Below, one piece after another: positions 1 through 8,680 of a DNA stretch of 64,000 nt. Both the position numbers and the translations under genes were made by a program. The notes beneath the pieces were generated by a model, which saw only the letters and a program-made list of their open reading frames with translations, was not told the DNA's origin and did not search any database. Source of the DNA: Candidatus Thiodictyon syntrophicum (GTDB lineage: Bacteria > Pseudomonadota > Gammaproteobacteria > Chromatiales > Chromatiaceae); assembly GCF_002813775.1 (NCBI RefSeq), contig NZ_CP020372.1, positions 420,825-484,824 of the forward strand, given 5' to 3'. Positions within the stretch are counted from its first letter, which is position 1, and every line of letters begins with the position of its first letter.

Positions 1-37
1 TCCAGGGTGGGGGCCGCAATGGTGCTCGAGGCGGCGC

Positions 38-570
38 CTAACCGCCCCCCGTCACTGCAATCGGAAAGGTCTGCTCGAAGCGGCGCCCGATGCTGTCCTT
101 CACCTCGACCCGCAGGTCACCGGCGGCGGCCGGGATGAGACCGAAGCGGATGCTGGGGTCCTCGCTGATCGAGATATTGGAGTCGACACTGAACAGGGGT
201 TAGCCCTGGTAGGCGAGGTCGATGCGCTGGATATAGTCCGCCGGGATGAAGTGACGCGCGACCTGATCGAACTGGAGCCCCGAACTGTTGGGGTGCTTGA
301 TCATGAGTTGGGCGGTCAGGCGCTCGCCGGGCTTGATCTGCTCCGGGAGCACCAGCTTCATCCGCCCCAATTGCGCCGCCGCGGCGGCCGGGTCCTTCAG
401 GGACGGGGCTGAGCAGCCGCCGGCCGCCTTGACGAAGTTGGCGACCGTGAAGAGTCGGCCGTCGTCGGTCTGGGCCACCGCCCGCACGTTCGTATAGGCG
501 TTGACGCGGACCCGGGTGGCGAGCCGGTCCCAGGCCGTGGGACCCGGAAAGTGGAAGGTGGCCGCTCATC
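38..570 (-). pseudogene. SoxYZ-like carrier of quinoprotein dehydrogenase loci, 5'-truncated and with an internal stop
   Basis: The reading frame runs from about 570 down to a TAG at 38-40. It encodes the central and C-terminal parts of the quinoprotein dehydrogenase-associated SoxYZ-like carrier family. A SoxY-like core shows the GGCSAP motif holding the carrier Cys, then LGRMKL and a LMIKHPN..GLQ segment; a SoxZ-like tail shows SISEDPSIRFG. The frame is broken by an in-frame TAA at 200-202 (AYQG stop PLFSV), and coding similarity resumes directly after it, so this is one nonsense change. Upstream, similarity stops near 570, where a TGA occurs in frame and a truncated gene on the other strand begins. 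The N-terminal signal peptide and first domain are gone. Family members accompany PQQ alcohol dehydrogenases and XoxF-type systems (established association). Not expected to be functional. Confidence 0.8.
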
Positions 571-1044
571 GGCGAGCAATTGAAACAGGGGCGCGTGGAT
601 GCCGTCGTCACCTACTGGCACTATGCCGCGCGCCTCACCGCCGCCGGCCTCCCCCAGGCGCTGGGCGTCCGGGAGGCGCTCCGGGCGCTGGGGATCACGA
701 CCGACCTGCCGATGATCGGCTACTGCTTCGACGAGACCTGGGCGGCCGGCCACCGGGAGGCGCTGCGGCGGTTCCTGAGCGCCGCCGACCAGGCGCGGAC
801 CCTGCTGCGCGACTCCGATGCCGAATGGGAGGCCCTGCGACCCCTGATGGCGGCCCCGGACGAGGCGACCTTCATCGCCCTACGCGACGGCTACCGGGCC
901 GGCATCCCCACCCGCTGGGGGGCGGCGGAGCGCGCCGATGCGCAGCGGCTCTATGTGCTCCTGCGCGCGCTGAGCGGCGCCGACCTGGTGGGCGAGGCCG
1001 CGCAGTTGCCGGCCGGGACCTTCTGGGACGGGGCGCCGGACTGA
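565..1044 (+). pseudogene. ABC transporter substrate-binding protein, C-terminal part only
   Basis: About 155 codons of the C-terminal lobe of an NMT1/SsuA-like periplasmic substrate-binding protein, from IGEQLKQGRVDAVVTYWH to GTFWDGAPD. Proteins of this class are normally about 300 residues with a signal peptide; here the N-terminal half is absent. A TTG at 580 could start translation, but no signal sequence would be made. The left edge abuts the equally decapitated SoxYZ-like gene on the opposite strand, so one deletion probably removed both 5' ends and the shared promoter. The downstream permease and ATPase are in the same order as an intact importer operon. The substrate is unknown; the neighbourhood suggests a quinoprotein-oxidation cofactor or substrate, which is inference. 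Confidence 0.75.
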
Positions 1045-1053
1045 GCCCGCCGC

Positions 1054-1803
1054 GTGACGCGTGCGGCACCGCGCCTGCTGCGGCTCGGCTCCGCCCTGTC
1101 GCTGGTGCTGCTGTGGCAGGTCGCCGCCTGGTGGTGGCCGAGCAGCCTCCTGCCGACGCCGCTCGCGGTGCTGGATCTCGCGGTGCACGACGCCCTGCAC
1201 GGCCCCCTGCTGCACGACCTGGGGGCGACGCTGCGCCGGGTCGCCCTCGCCTTCCTGATCGCCATGCTGGCGGGCAGCGCCATCGGTATCCTCATGGGCC
1301 GGCGGCGCACCCTCGACCTGCTGCTCGACCCCTGGCTGATGCTGTTCCTGAACCTGCCGGCCCTGGTCGTGATCATCCTCGCCTATGTCTGGTTCGGGCT
1401 CGCGGAGTCCACCGCGGTGCTGGCCATCGCCGTCAACAAGGTCCCCCAGGTCGTGCTCACCCTGCGCGAAGGGGCGCGCACCCTGGAGCCGGACTATCAG
1501 GAGCTGGCCCAGAGCTTCCGCCTGGGGTGGTACAAGCGGCTGCGCTACGTCACCCTGCCCCAGTTGCTGCCCTATGTCGCGCTGGCCGCCCGCTCCGGGC
1601 TGTCCTTGATCTGGAAGCTGGTGCTGGTGGCGGAACTGCTGGGGCGCAACGACGGGATCGGGTTCGCGTTGCACCTCTTCTTTCAACTCTTCAACGTCAC
1701 CGGGATCCTGGCCTACAGCCTGGCCTTCATCCTGGTCATGCTGGCGATCGAGTATGGGCTGCTGCAACCACTTGAACGCGCTGCCAACCGCTGGCGACGC
1801 TGA
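1054..1803 (+). CDS. ABC transporter permease, SsuC/TauC-like
   Basis: A 249-residue inner-membrane protein of the BPD_transp_1 family. It has about six hydrophobic segments, starting with an N-terminal one at residues 12-32. The cytoplasmic EAA-type loop, which contacts the ATPase, is visible as ELAQSFRLGWYKRLRYVTLPQLLPY around residues 145-170. The GTG start at 1054 lies 9 bp after the stop of the truncated binding-protein gene. The gene overlaps the downstream ATPase start by about 50 bp, so the two are probably co-translated. Its partner binding protein is only a remnant here, so the importer is probably inactive unless another binding protein serves it. Confidence 0.85.
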   Translation: MTRAAPRLLRLGSALSLVLLWQVAAWWWPSSLLPTPLAVLDLAVHDALHGPLLHDLGATLRRVALAFLIAMLAGSAIGILMGRRRTLDLLLDPWLMLFLNLPALVVIILAYVWFGLAESTAVLAIAVNKVPQVVLTLREGARTLEPDYQELAQSFRLGWYKRLRYVTLPQLLPYVALAARSGLSLIWKLVLVAELLGRNDGIGFALHLFFQLFNVTGILAYSLAFILVMLAIEYGLLQPLERAANRWRR

Positions 1804-2623
1804 GGACGCACCCGGCGGCCCGCGCCCGTCGCTCGCGGACATCCTGGTCGCACGCAAGGTCTATCCGGACCCCGCCACCGGCCACGAGCGGCTCATCCTG
1901 GACCAGGTCGCCTTCACCCTGGGTCCCGCGGAGTTCGTCGCCCTGGTGGGCCCCTCGGGCTGCGGCAAGAGCACCCTGCTGCACCTGATCGCCGGGCTGG
2001 ATCAGGCCTTCACCGGGTCCATCCGCTGGCCCGGCACGCCCGACGGCCGCCGCCCGCAGTTGGGCTACTGCTTCCAGAACCCGCGGCTGCTGCCCTGGCT
2101 GACCCTGCGGGGCAACATCGACCTGGTGCTGGACGACCCCGCCGCCCGCGCCGCCGCGGTCGACACCCTGCTGACCACCATGGGGCTCGCGGCCGTCGGG
2201 CACTTCCCCGCCAACCGCCTCTCGGTCGGGATGCAGCGGCGCGCCGCCCTGGCCCGCGCCTTCGCCGTGCAGCCGCGCCTGCTCCTGATGGACGAGCCCT
2301 TCGTCTCGCTCGACGCCCCAACGGCCGGGCAACTGCGCGGCCTGCTCCTGGATCTTTGCGAGCGACAGCGCCCCACCGTCATCTTCGTCACCCACGACCT
2401 GTACGAGGCCACCCTGCTGGCGGACCGGCTGCTGTTCCTGTCGGCCCCACCCACCCGGGTCATCGGCACGGTCGAGGTCGGCATCGCACGCGATCGGCGG
2501 CGGGAGGTCTTGGTGGACGCGCGTTATGGCGAACTCAAGGCGCTGTTCCGGGCGCTGTATCAGGATGCCGCGGGCGGGCCTGAACAACCGGTGACGGACG
2601 GTACCGATGCCCGGCTGGGCTGA
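1754..2623 (+). CDS. ABC transporter ATP-binding protein, SsuB/TauB-like
   Basis: A 289-residue nucleotide-binding subunit. Walker A is GPSGCGKST near residue 68, the Q-loop region YCFQNPRLLPW follows, the signature is LSVGMQRR (a variant of LSGGQ), Walker B is LLLMDEPF and the switch His lies in VTHD. The ATG at 1754 lies inside the permease gene; a start further in, before the conserved LVARKVY region near 1840, is also possible. It would energise import by the upstream permease. No terminator was recognised; the gene is followed by about 950 bp of repeats. Confidence 0.85.
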   Translation: MGCCNHLNALPTAGDAEDAPGGPRPSLADILVARKVYPDPATGHERLILDQVAFTLGPAEFVALVGPSGCGKSTLLHLIAGLDQAFTGSIRWPGTPDGRRPQLGYCFQNPRLLPWLTLRGNIDLVLDDPAARAAAVDTLLTTMGLAAVGHFPANRLSVGMQRRAALARAFAVQPRLLLMDEPFVSLDAPTAGQLRGLLLDLCERQRPTVIFVTHDLYEATLLADRLLFLSAPPTRVIGTVEVGIARDRRREVLVDARYGELKALFRALYQDAAGGPEQPVTDGTDARLG

Positions 2624-2686
2624 GGTCGCACGGGGACTCCGGCGACCGCAACGTCTGACGGCGCGGCGCTGCGGCTCGTGGCCCCT

Positions 2687-2824
2687 GGTCATAATCCCGG
2701 CCTATCAGCGAACGGCGCGTCTGCGGTCCGCACAGCGGACCCTACGGTCTCGCTCCCGTAGGGTCCGCTGTGCGGACCAGCGCCCCCGGTGCAGTCAGAG
2801 TAGCCGGATGTATGATCGAGGCCA
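2687..2824. repeat. Composite palindrome 1
   Basis: Outer arms GGTCATAATCCCGGCC and GCCGGATGTATGATCGAGGCC face each other. They enclose a near-perfect hairpin whose arms (GGTCCGCACAGCGGACC with CTACGG) occupy 2725-2747 and 2756-2778. The same inner hairpin recurs near 19120, 22995, 32173 and 34399. Confidence 0.8.
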
Positions 2825-2924
2825 TCATCACCCCGCCCACATCGATTGCCGGGCGCCGTAGGGTGGACAAGCGAAGCGCAGTCCACCAACAGCCCCGCGG
2901 CCCTCGGTGCACCCCCCTCCCGCC

Positions 2925-3048
2925 GGCCTCGATCATCGTTCCGGCCAGCGGCCATCTTCTGGAGTCCAAGGCTTCAGCCTTGGTTCAGTACATCCAAGGC
3001 TGAAGCCTTGGACTTCCGGCCCGGGGCGGCCGGAACGATGATCAAGGG
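2925..3048. repeat. Composite palindrome 2
   Basis: The outer arm at 2925-2946 (GATCATCGTTCCGGCC) is repeated in inverted orientation at 3028-3048. Inside, the arms GTCCAAGGCTTCAGCCTTGG (2964-2983) and its complement (2994-3013) form a second inverted pair. Each inner arm is itself self-complementary. Confidence 0.85.
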
Positions 3049-3057
3049 CGCGATCTG

Positions 3058-3289
3058 TCACGCCCTTTCAGGGCTAAGATTATCTCTGCGGACGACCCAG
3101 GGCGTTGCCCTGGGCTGATATATGTGACCCCGTTGGGGTCAATCCTCCCGCCCGGACGCCTTGATCCCGTGCGGTGGGTGCCTGCCGTCGCCGCGACCCC
3201 TAAGCCCCGAAGGGGCGCGACATACCAGCCCAGGGCAACGCCCTGGGTGGTCTATTGTTAAGGAGCCCAGCCCTGAAAGGGCGTGACAT
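3058..3289. repeat. Nested inverted repeat built from small palindromes
   Basis: Four palindromic words are arranged symmetrically around a centre near 3170: CGCCCTTTCAGGGCT and its inverse at the edges, CCCAGGGCGTTGCCCTGGG and its inverse inside, and GACCCCGTTGGGGTC opposite a GCCCCGAAGGGGC word nearer the centre. No coding potential was recognised. Confidence 0.75.
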
Positions 3290-3572
3290 CCCCAGACCGC
3301 GGGGCCTCGATCATAACTCCGGCCACCTCACGGGGGACATCCGTCGCGGCCTGGGGGCGTGCCCGGCGTTATGATCAAGGCCGCCCGCGGGACAGCGCCG
3401 TAGGGTGGACAAGCGCAGCGCAGTCCACCAACAGCGCCGCAAGCCCCGGTGGACCGCGCCCCCGCTCGTCCCCCGGGCCGCAATGACGATCAAGGCCCGC
3501 ACACGCCATCCACCAAGGGTCCCGCAAGGCCCCCAAACTCACCACCACCGCCAACCCCCTGAGGCAAACCCC

Positions 3573-4127
3573 ATGTCCAGCAAGATAATTTTCAAGGCCG
3601 GCGAAGCCACCGTCTTCACCGAAGGCAAGGACGTCACCGCCGCCATGCCGGAAATCCTGATCGGCGCCGTCGACGGCCCGGTCGGCCACGCCTTCGCCAA
3701 CATGATGGCCCAGAGCAAGGGCCACACGGCCATGTTCGCCGTGCGCGACATCAATCAACTGGTGCGCCCGGCGACCATCATGGTCCCGAAGGTCACCCTC
3801 AAGCATACCGCACAGGTCGAACTCTTCGGCGGCCTGGTGCAATCCGCCACGGCCGACGCCGTACTCGACTGCGTAATCGAAGGCATCATCCCGCGCGACC
3901 AGGCCAATGACCTGTGCATCATCACCCTGGTATGGATCGACCCAGGCTGCGCCGCGCTGGCAAAGAAAGGCAAGCTCGACAAGGCCGACATGTACAAGAA
4001 CAACTACGAGGCCACCAAGCTGGCCATCCAGCGTGCCCTCAACGACGAGCCATCCATCGATGAACTGATCAAGAACCGGCATACTGTCAAGCACTGCATG
4101 TGGGAGGAGAGTTGGAACCAGCAGTAA
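3573..4127 (+). CDS. Formaldehyde-activating enzyme (Fae) family protein lacking the usual catalytic His
   Basis: A 184-residue Fae-family protein. Fae condenses formaldehyde with tetrahydromethanopterin to methylene-H4MPT in the cytoplasm. Family features are the EILIG and GPVGHAFAN region near residue 30, VKVTLKH-like strand residues, GIIPRDQANDLCIITLVWI and the C-terminal NNYEATKLAIQRALNDEPS helix. By eye, the conserved AHIDLIIG motif of characterised Fae aligns with AMPEILIG here, so the position of the catalytic His appears to be Met. This suggests a Fae-like paralogue (Fae2/Fae3 type) and not a proven enzyme. The ATG at 3573 is preferred over longer in-frame options because family similarity and a GAGG ribosome-binding site begin there. 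The gene stands alone between repeats but fits the H4MPT genes at 34.7-38.1 kb. Confidence 0.85.
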   Translation: MSSKIIFKAGEATVFTEGKDVTAAMPEILIGAVDGPVGHAFANMMAQSKGHTAMFAVRDINQLVRPATIMVPKVTLKHTAQVELFGGLVQSATADAVLDCVIEGIIPRDQANDLCIITLVWIDPGCAALAKKGKLDKADMYKNNYEATKLAIQRALNDEPSIDELIKNRHTVKHCMWEESWNQQ

Positions 4128-4218
4128 CCCCTATCGCTGGTTTACCGGAATTTGCCGATTCTCAATACACGCGATACCGACACCCGGCCCCTTACCGTGA
4201 TAATCAGGCCGCGACCCG

Positions 4219-4290
4219 GTGGGAGCGGCTTCAGCCGCGACGCGACCGCGCAAGCTGCCGTGGCTTGGTCGCGGCTGAAGCCGCTCCCAC
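4219..4290. repeat. REP-like inverted repeat
   Basis: The arms GTGGGAGCGGCTTCAGCCGC (4219 onward) and GCGGCTGAAGCCGCTCCCAC (ending 4290) form a long hairpin. This word is common in many gammaproteobacterial genomes (established knowledge). A diverged copy lies inside the fdhD reading frame near 29410. The remainder of 4128-4493 holds nothing recognisable. Confidence 0.85.
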
Positions 4291-4493
4291 GGGGGGGCTT
4301 TCTTGGCGGAACCTCCTGCGGAGATCCGCCTTACGCGCACTGCCGACAAAACTGTTCCCCGGAACGCTGGAATTCCCTAGCCCCGGAATTCCCGGGAACT
4401 CGATATACTGTCCCTGAAATTTTGAATAAAATTTCTGGCTGACAAAGACTTGGCTGACGCGACATCGAAAGCAACTCAACCCTGGGGCCGCAC

Positions 4494-4745
4494 ATGGCAA
4501 CGATCAGTTTCGAGTTTGAACCCTCTACTTTCAGCGCCCTACGCCTGGCACCGATGGAGTTTGCACGCGAGATGCGCATCGCGGCGGCGGTGCAGTGGTA
4601 CGCTCAGGGCATCGTCTCCCAAGGCAAAGCTACGGAATTAGCAGGGTTGACCCGCTCGGAGCTGCTTGAAGAGCTTTTCCGACGCAGGGTCCCGGCCTGC
4701 CAAGTAACCGCAGACGAACTGGTGGACGAAATCCATGGGGTCTAA
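4494..4745 (+). CDS. UPF0175-family antitoxin
   Basis: An 83-residue protein matching the UPF0175 pattern: an AAAVQWYAQGIVSQGKATELAGLTRSELLEELF-like helical core at about residues 30-62 and an acidic ELVDEI tail. UPF0175 proteins are the usual upstream partners of DUF3368 PIN-like toxins, acting as DNA-binding antitoxins. The gene overlaps the toxin start by 11 bp, a typical arrangement for a toxin-antitoxin operon. With the toxin split by IS66, the antitoxin may now be unpartnered. Confidence 0.8.
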   Translation: MATISFEFEPSTFSALRLAPMEFAREMRIAAAVQWYAQGIVSQGKATELAGLTRSELLEELFRRRVPACQVTADELVDEIHGV

Positions 4746-5058
4746 CTCCTGGGTGGTAAACGCCTCGCCGCTGATTCTACTGGGTAAGACCCAACACCTG
4801 GACTTACTCGCCGCTCTGGCGGGTGTCGTTGTCGTCCCCCAGGCGGTCGCCACCGAGGTTGGCGCGAAGGCCGATGGCGGGGCGATCCTTGCGGAGTTGA
4901 CCGGAAACTCGGCCTCCCGCTTCGCCGCCTTTGAGCCCGCGCCCCCCGAAGCCCTCGCCTGGGACCTGGGACCCGGAGAGACGCAGGTCGTCTCCTATGC
5001 ACTGCGCCATCGCGCCGACCGGGTAGTCCTCGACGACCTGGAAGCACGCCGTTGCGCG
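4735..5058 (+). pseudogene. DUF3368 PIN-like toxin, N-terminal part, interrupted by IS66
   Basis: The first 108 codons of a DUF3368 (PIN-like ribonuclease) toxin: VVNASPLILLGK with the first acidic-pocket region, the VVVVPQAVATEV strand, GPGETQVVSYAL, and VLDDLEARRCA. The frame is cut after the codons for EARRCA by IS66. The final eight bases at 5051-5058 (GTTGCGCG) are duplicated at 11027-11034. Joining 5058 to 11035 restores a continuous 162-residue frame reading EARRCAKAMGLRVIGT, the expected family length. The 16 codons that follow in the IS end are not toxin sequence. Confidence 0.9.
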
Positions 5059-5145
5059 GTAAGCGTCCGGCGAATTGCATCTTTCCCGGCCAGCCCCGGG
5101 CCGGGATGATAGCCCCCGAACAGAGCAACTTCGGGGGAATTCAGC

Positions 5146-5481
5146 ATGGCACAACGGCGACGTACGCGCGAGCAGTGGCGGGAACTGGTTGAGGGTTGGC
5201 CGCGCAGCGGCTTGACGCAGCAGGCGTACTGCGAGCGCCACGGCGTCGCGCCGGGTAGCCTGCAACGCTGGCGGGAGGTATTCCGCCAGGCGCGTGCCCG
5301 CGGCCATGACCAGACCGCGGAGGCGGTGCGGCTGGTGCCGGTGCAGTGGGTCGACGCCCTGCCGACGGTCGTGACGCCACTGATCCTGGTGCTGGCGGAT
5401 GGGCAGCGCCTGGAGATCGCCCCGGACTTCGATACCGCCACCCTCAAACGGGTGTTGACGGTGCTGCAGGAGGCGGCATGA
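5146..5481 (+). CDS. tnpA: IS66 accessory protein TnpA
   Basis: A 111-residue protein of the IS66 Orf1 type, with an N-terminal helix-turn-helix region (RTREQWRELVEGWPRSGLTQQAYCERHGV-like, residues 4-32) and a C-terminal ADGQRLEIAPDFD..TLKRVLTVL segment. It is the first gene of the tnpABC set and overlaps tnpB by 4 bp (ATGA at 5478). In IS66 elements it is required for transposition alongside TnpB and TnpC. Confidence 0.9.
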   Translation: MAQRRRTREQWRELVEGWPRSGLTQQAYCERHGVAPGSLQRWREVFRQARARGHDQTAEAVRLVPVQWVDALPTVVTPLILVLADGQRLEIAPDFDTATLKRVLTVLQEAA

Positions 5482-5831
5482 TCGCATTCGACAGCCATAC
5501 CCAGGTTTATCTGGCGCTGGGGCCAACGGACATGCGCAAGTCCATCGACGGCCTGGCGGTGCTGGTCACTGAGGTGCTGGCGGCCGACCCCTTCTCCAGT
5601 CATCTGTTCGTTTTTTGTAATCGCGCACGCGATAAAGTAAAGCTGCTGTTCTGGCATAACAACGGCTTCTGGCTGTGGTACCGGCGCCTGGAGCGACAAC
5701 GCTTCTGGTGGCCAAGTGAATCCACTGGCGGCGCGATAACACTCTCGGTACGCGAGTTGGGGTGGTTACTGGAGGGCCTGGATCCGCGGCGGGTTGAGGC
5801 GCATCGGCGGACCGACTTTTCATTGCTCTAA
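5478..5831 (+). CDS. tnpB: IS66 accessory protein TnpB (Orf2)
   Basis: A 117-residue IS66 Orf2 protein with the family hallmarks VYLALGPTDMRKSIDGLAVLV near the start, FVFCNRARDKVKLLFW in the middle and a C-terminal LSVRELGWLLEGLD segment. The ATG at 5478 is chosen because it overlaps the tnpA stop and the conserved start MIAFDS fits the family. Length is normal. Confidence 0.92.
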   Translation: MIAFDSHTQVYLALGPTDMRKSIDGLAVLVTEVLAADPFSSHLFVFCNRARDKVKLLFWHNNGFWLWYRRLERQRFWWPSESTGGAITLSVRELGWLLEGLDPRRVEAHRRTDFSLL

Positions 5832-5867
5832 TGGCTTATCCGGGTGACTTCTCATCACCCCTCTGCT

Positions 5868-7334
5868 ATGATTGGCGACATGCTCAATAGCACGCCATTG
5901 CCACCCACTGACCCGATGCTCCTGCAAGGAATCATCGCGCAGTTGCATGAGCAATTGGATGAGCAGATGGCCGCCATGCAGCGGGAGCGGGCGCACCATG
6001 TCGCCACCCTGGAGCAGCAACGCCAGCGGATTGATCAGCTCCTGGAATACATCGAACTGCTGCGGCGCAAGCGCTTCGGTCCCAGTGCCGATCGGGTTCC
6101 TGACGCCCAGTTGAAGCTCTTCGATGAAGCCGAGTTGGAAGCGCTGATCGGTGAGCTGGAGGCCCAACTGCCGGCCGCCGCACCGCCGCCGCCGAAAGAC
6201 ACCATCCCGGACCCGACGCTGCCACCCAAGCGTCAGCCGGTGCGCCGCCCCTTACCCGCGCATCTGCCACGGGTGGAGCGCATCCTCGATCTGTCTGCCG
6301 ATGAGAAGGCGGCCCTGGGTGCGGACTGGACCTTCATCGGTTACGACACCTCCGAGCAACTGGCGGTCATCCCGCGCCAGACCTATGTCATCGAATATAA
6401 GCGCGCCAAGTATGTGGCGCGCGATGAGGACGTGCCCGGCGCTGAGGTCGGGGTAAAGATCGCCCCGCGCCCGGTGCAAATCATCCCCAAGTCGATCGCC
6501 CACAGCTCGCTGCTGGCGGCCATCGTCACCGCCAAGTTCGTCGATGCCCTGCCGTTGTATCGGCAGGAGAAGATCTTTGCCCGTGAGGGCATCGAACTGA
6601 GTCGCCAGACCATGGCCGGGCTGCTCATACAACTGCACACCGCGCTCACGCCGGTGGCCGCCGCACTGCACGACCTGCTGCGCCAAGGGCCGGTGATCCA
6701 TATCGACGAGACCCCGGTGCAGGTGCTGCGCGAGCCCGGACGCACGGCCGAGCAGAAGTCCTACATGTGGGTCTTCTGTGGCGGACCGCCAGGAGCGCCG
6801 GTGCGCTGGTTCAAATACGCCCCGAGTCGTGCCGCCACGGTGCCGCAAGCGGTGCTGTTCCCGCCCGCCGCGGACCCACCGACCGACGCACCACCGCTCT
6901 CCTTCTACCTGCAATCCGACGGCTACAGCGCTTATCACGTCCTGGCCAACGCGCCCGGCGTGCTGGGCCATGCCGGGTGTTGGGCGCACGTGCGCCGCAA
7001 ATTCGTCGAGGCCGCCGCCGGGCGCAACGCCAGCGCCGCCCAGCAGATGGTCGCCTTGATCGGCGAACTCTATAGCGTGGAGCGCAGTGTCCGCGGCGCC
7101 GCCCCGGCGATCCGCCACGCCGCACGGCAGGCGCGCAGTCGCCCGATCCTCGACACGATCAAGCAGTGGCTCGACACCACCGCCCCGCGGGTCCTGCCCA
7201 AGAGCTTGCTTGGGCGCGCGATCGGCTATGCCCTCGGGCAATGGCCGACGCTGACGACCTTCCTGGATGACGGCCGCCTTGAGATCGACAACAACACCGC
7301 GGAGAACTGCATCCGGCCCTTCGTCACCGGTCGG
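5868..7334 (+). pseudogene. tnpC: IS66 transposase TnpC, N-terminal 489 codons
   Basis: The DDE transposase of the IS66 element, broken by the RIT insertion. It has an N-terminal coiled-coil/leucine-rich segment (LEQQRQRIDQLLEYIELLRRKR), a zinc-ribbon/linker region, the catalytic Asp residues in HIDETP and SDGYSAY, and the catalytic Glu in NNTAENCIRPF. The frame ends at VTGR (7334) and its natural continuation KNWLFSGSPKGAE is found at 10792. Joining gives 561 residues. The start could be ATG 5868 or ATG 5880. Confidence 0.9.
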
Positions 7335-7365
7335 AATTATGTGCAGCTCCGGATTATGCGCAGTT
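7331..7365 (+). repeat. Left inverted repeat of RIT element
   Basis: A 35-bp arm starting TCGGAATTATGTGCAGCTCC and ending in GCGCAGTT. It is identical to the complement of 10733-10767. A second, weaker inverted pair (CGGTGACTGCCGC against GCGGCAGTCGCCC) lies just inside, between the arm and the first recombinase gene. Confidence 0.9.
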
Positions 7366-7483
7366 GCCGGTTCGGTGACTGCCGCGGTACGTTGATACAG
7401 CGAGTGTTTCCGTCTGCGGCAGTCGCCCCGGCTGCGCATAAGACTGTGGGTACCCCTAGATCTCCCGATGACGGAGGGTACCC

Positions 7484-8680
7484 ATGTCAGAGCAGCTTCT
7501 TGGCGATTTCCGTTCGTACCTGGCGGCGCGGGGTCACACCCCCGGAACGCAGCACCAGTACGCGGCGGTGGCGGCTCACTTCCTCGCCTGGCTGGGCGAG
7601 CAGCCGCCCGATCGGCAGCAGATCGACGCACCAGCAGTACAGGTCTTTCTCTACGAGCACCTGCCTGCTTGCCGCTGCCCACCGCCGAACCCGAAACACC
7701 GCAAGAGCGTCCGCGCCGCGCTGAACCGACTGCTGGTGATGGGCGGCGAAACGCGCCTGCGCCCACGAAGTCCACCGTCCAGTCCGAGCATTGAGGCCAT
7801 GGTGGCGCGCTTCGATACGTACCTCCGCGACGTGTGCGGCTTGGCCGACGCGACGCGCTGGTACCGCCGCCGTTACGTGCGTGCCTTCTTGGCCGGTCAG
7901 TTTGGGGATGGACCGGTCACGGTCGGCCGGATCGCTCCAGACGCCCTGATCCGGTTCGTGACCGAGCAAGCGCACCTCCAGCGACCCGGCAGCGTCGGCG
8001 TCCTGGCCTATTCGTTGCGTAGCTTTCTGCGCTTTCTTCAGTTTGAAGGGGAGCTGCCGGCCGACCTGACCGGCGCGGTACCGACACCGCCACACTGGTC
8101 GCTCGCCCCACTACCGCCCAGCCTGAGCGCGGCGGAACTCGCACGCCTCTGGGGCGCCTTCGATCGCGCGACCGCGCTCGGGCGCCGGGACTATGCCATG
8201 GCCCGCTGTCTGGCCGATCTGGGCCTGCGGTGCCAGGAAGTGGCCGCGTTACGGCTCGACGACATCGATTGGCGAACGGGAGTCCTGCATCTGCGGCCCG
8301 GCAAGAGCCGCCAAGCCGCGCAGTTGCCGCTCCCCGCGCCGACCGGGGCGGCCCTGGCCGATTATCTGCGCCACGGGCGACCCACGACGCCGAGTCGGGC
8401 GCTTTTCGTCCAGCACCGCGCACCGGTGGGCGAGGTCGCCGCCAAGACCACGGTGCGCGGCGCGATCCGCCGGGCCTTCGCGCGCGCGGGCCTGCCGTGG
8501 TCTGGGACCCACATCCTGCGCCACACTGCCGCCGCGCGCATGGTCCAGGGCGGCAGTTCACTGAAGCTCGTGGCCGACGTGCTGCGCCATCGCAGCATCG
8601 ACACGACCGCGATCTACGCCAAGGTGGACCTGCCCAATCTGTCGCGCGTGGCCCTGCCCTGGCCGGGGAGGTCGTTATGA
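7484..8680 (+). CDS. RIT tyrosine recombinase 1
   Basis: A 398-residue phage-integrase-family recombinase. It has an N-terminal SAM-like core-binding domain and a C-terminal catalytic domain with the first Arg in LGLRCQEVAALRL, the HxxR box in GTHILRHTAA, the second His in LRHRSIDTT and the nucleophilic Tyr in AIYAKVD. All key residues are visible. It is the first of three overlapping recombinase genes (ATGA overlap with the next at 8677). In RIT elements all three are conserved in order; the division of labour among them is not established. Confidence 0.9.
   Translation: MSEQLLGDFRSYLAARGHTPGTQHQYAAVAAHFLAWLGEQPPDRQQIDAPAVQVFLYEHLPACRCPPPNPKHRKSVRAALNRLLVMGGETRLRPRSPPSSPSIEAMVARFDTYLRDVCGLADATRWYRRRYVRAFLAGQFGDGPVTVGRIAPDALIRFVTEQAHLQRPGSVGVLAYSLRSFLRFLQFEGELPADLTGAVPTPPHWSLAPLPPSLSAAELARLWGAFDRATALGRRDYAMARCLADLGLRCQEVAALRLDDIDWRTGVLHLRPGKSRQAAQLPLPAPTGAALADYLRHGRPTTPSRALFVQHRAPVGEVAAKTTVRGAIRRAFARAGLPWSGTHILRHTAAARMVQGGSSLKLVADVLRHRSIDTTAIYAKVDLPNLSRVALPWPGRSL

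Larger units (their letters stand above)
2624..3572. repeat. Repeat-rich intergenic block with bracketed palindromes
   Basis: No convincing gene lies here. The stretch is a mosaic of palindromic units separated by copies, in alternating orientation, of a short GATCAT/TCCGGCC motif (near 2689, 2813, 2927, 3040, 3304, 3370 and 3485). Between the copies sit different hairpins: GGTCCGCACAGCGGACC arms at 2725-2778, a GTAGGGTGGACAAGCG unit at about 2858-2893 and again near 3401-3433, a CCAAGGCTTCAGCCTTGG pair at 2964-3013, and a larger nested set at about 3058-3289. Open frames here are repeat translations. Confidence 0.8.

Noticed and set aside
880..1857. Long open frame on the minus strand opposite the ABC permease
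   Set aside because: It is Gln/Gly/Arg-rich antisense of a clear membrane permease, with no family resemblance; a product of high third-position GC.
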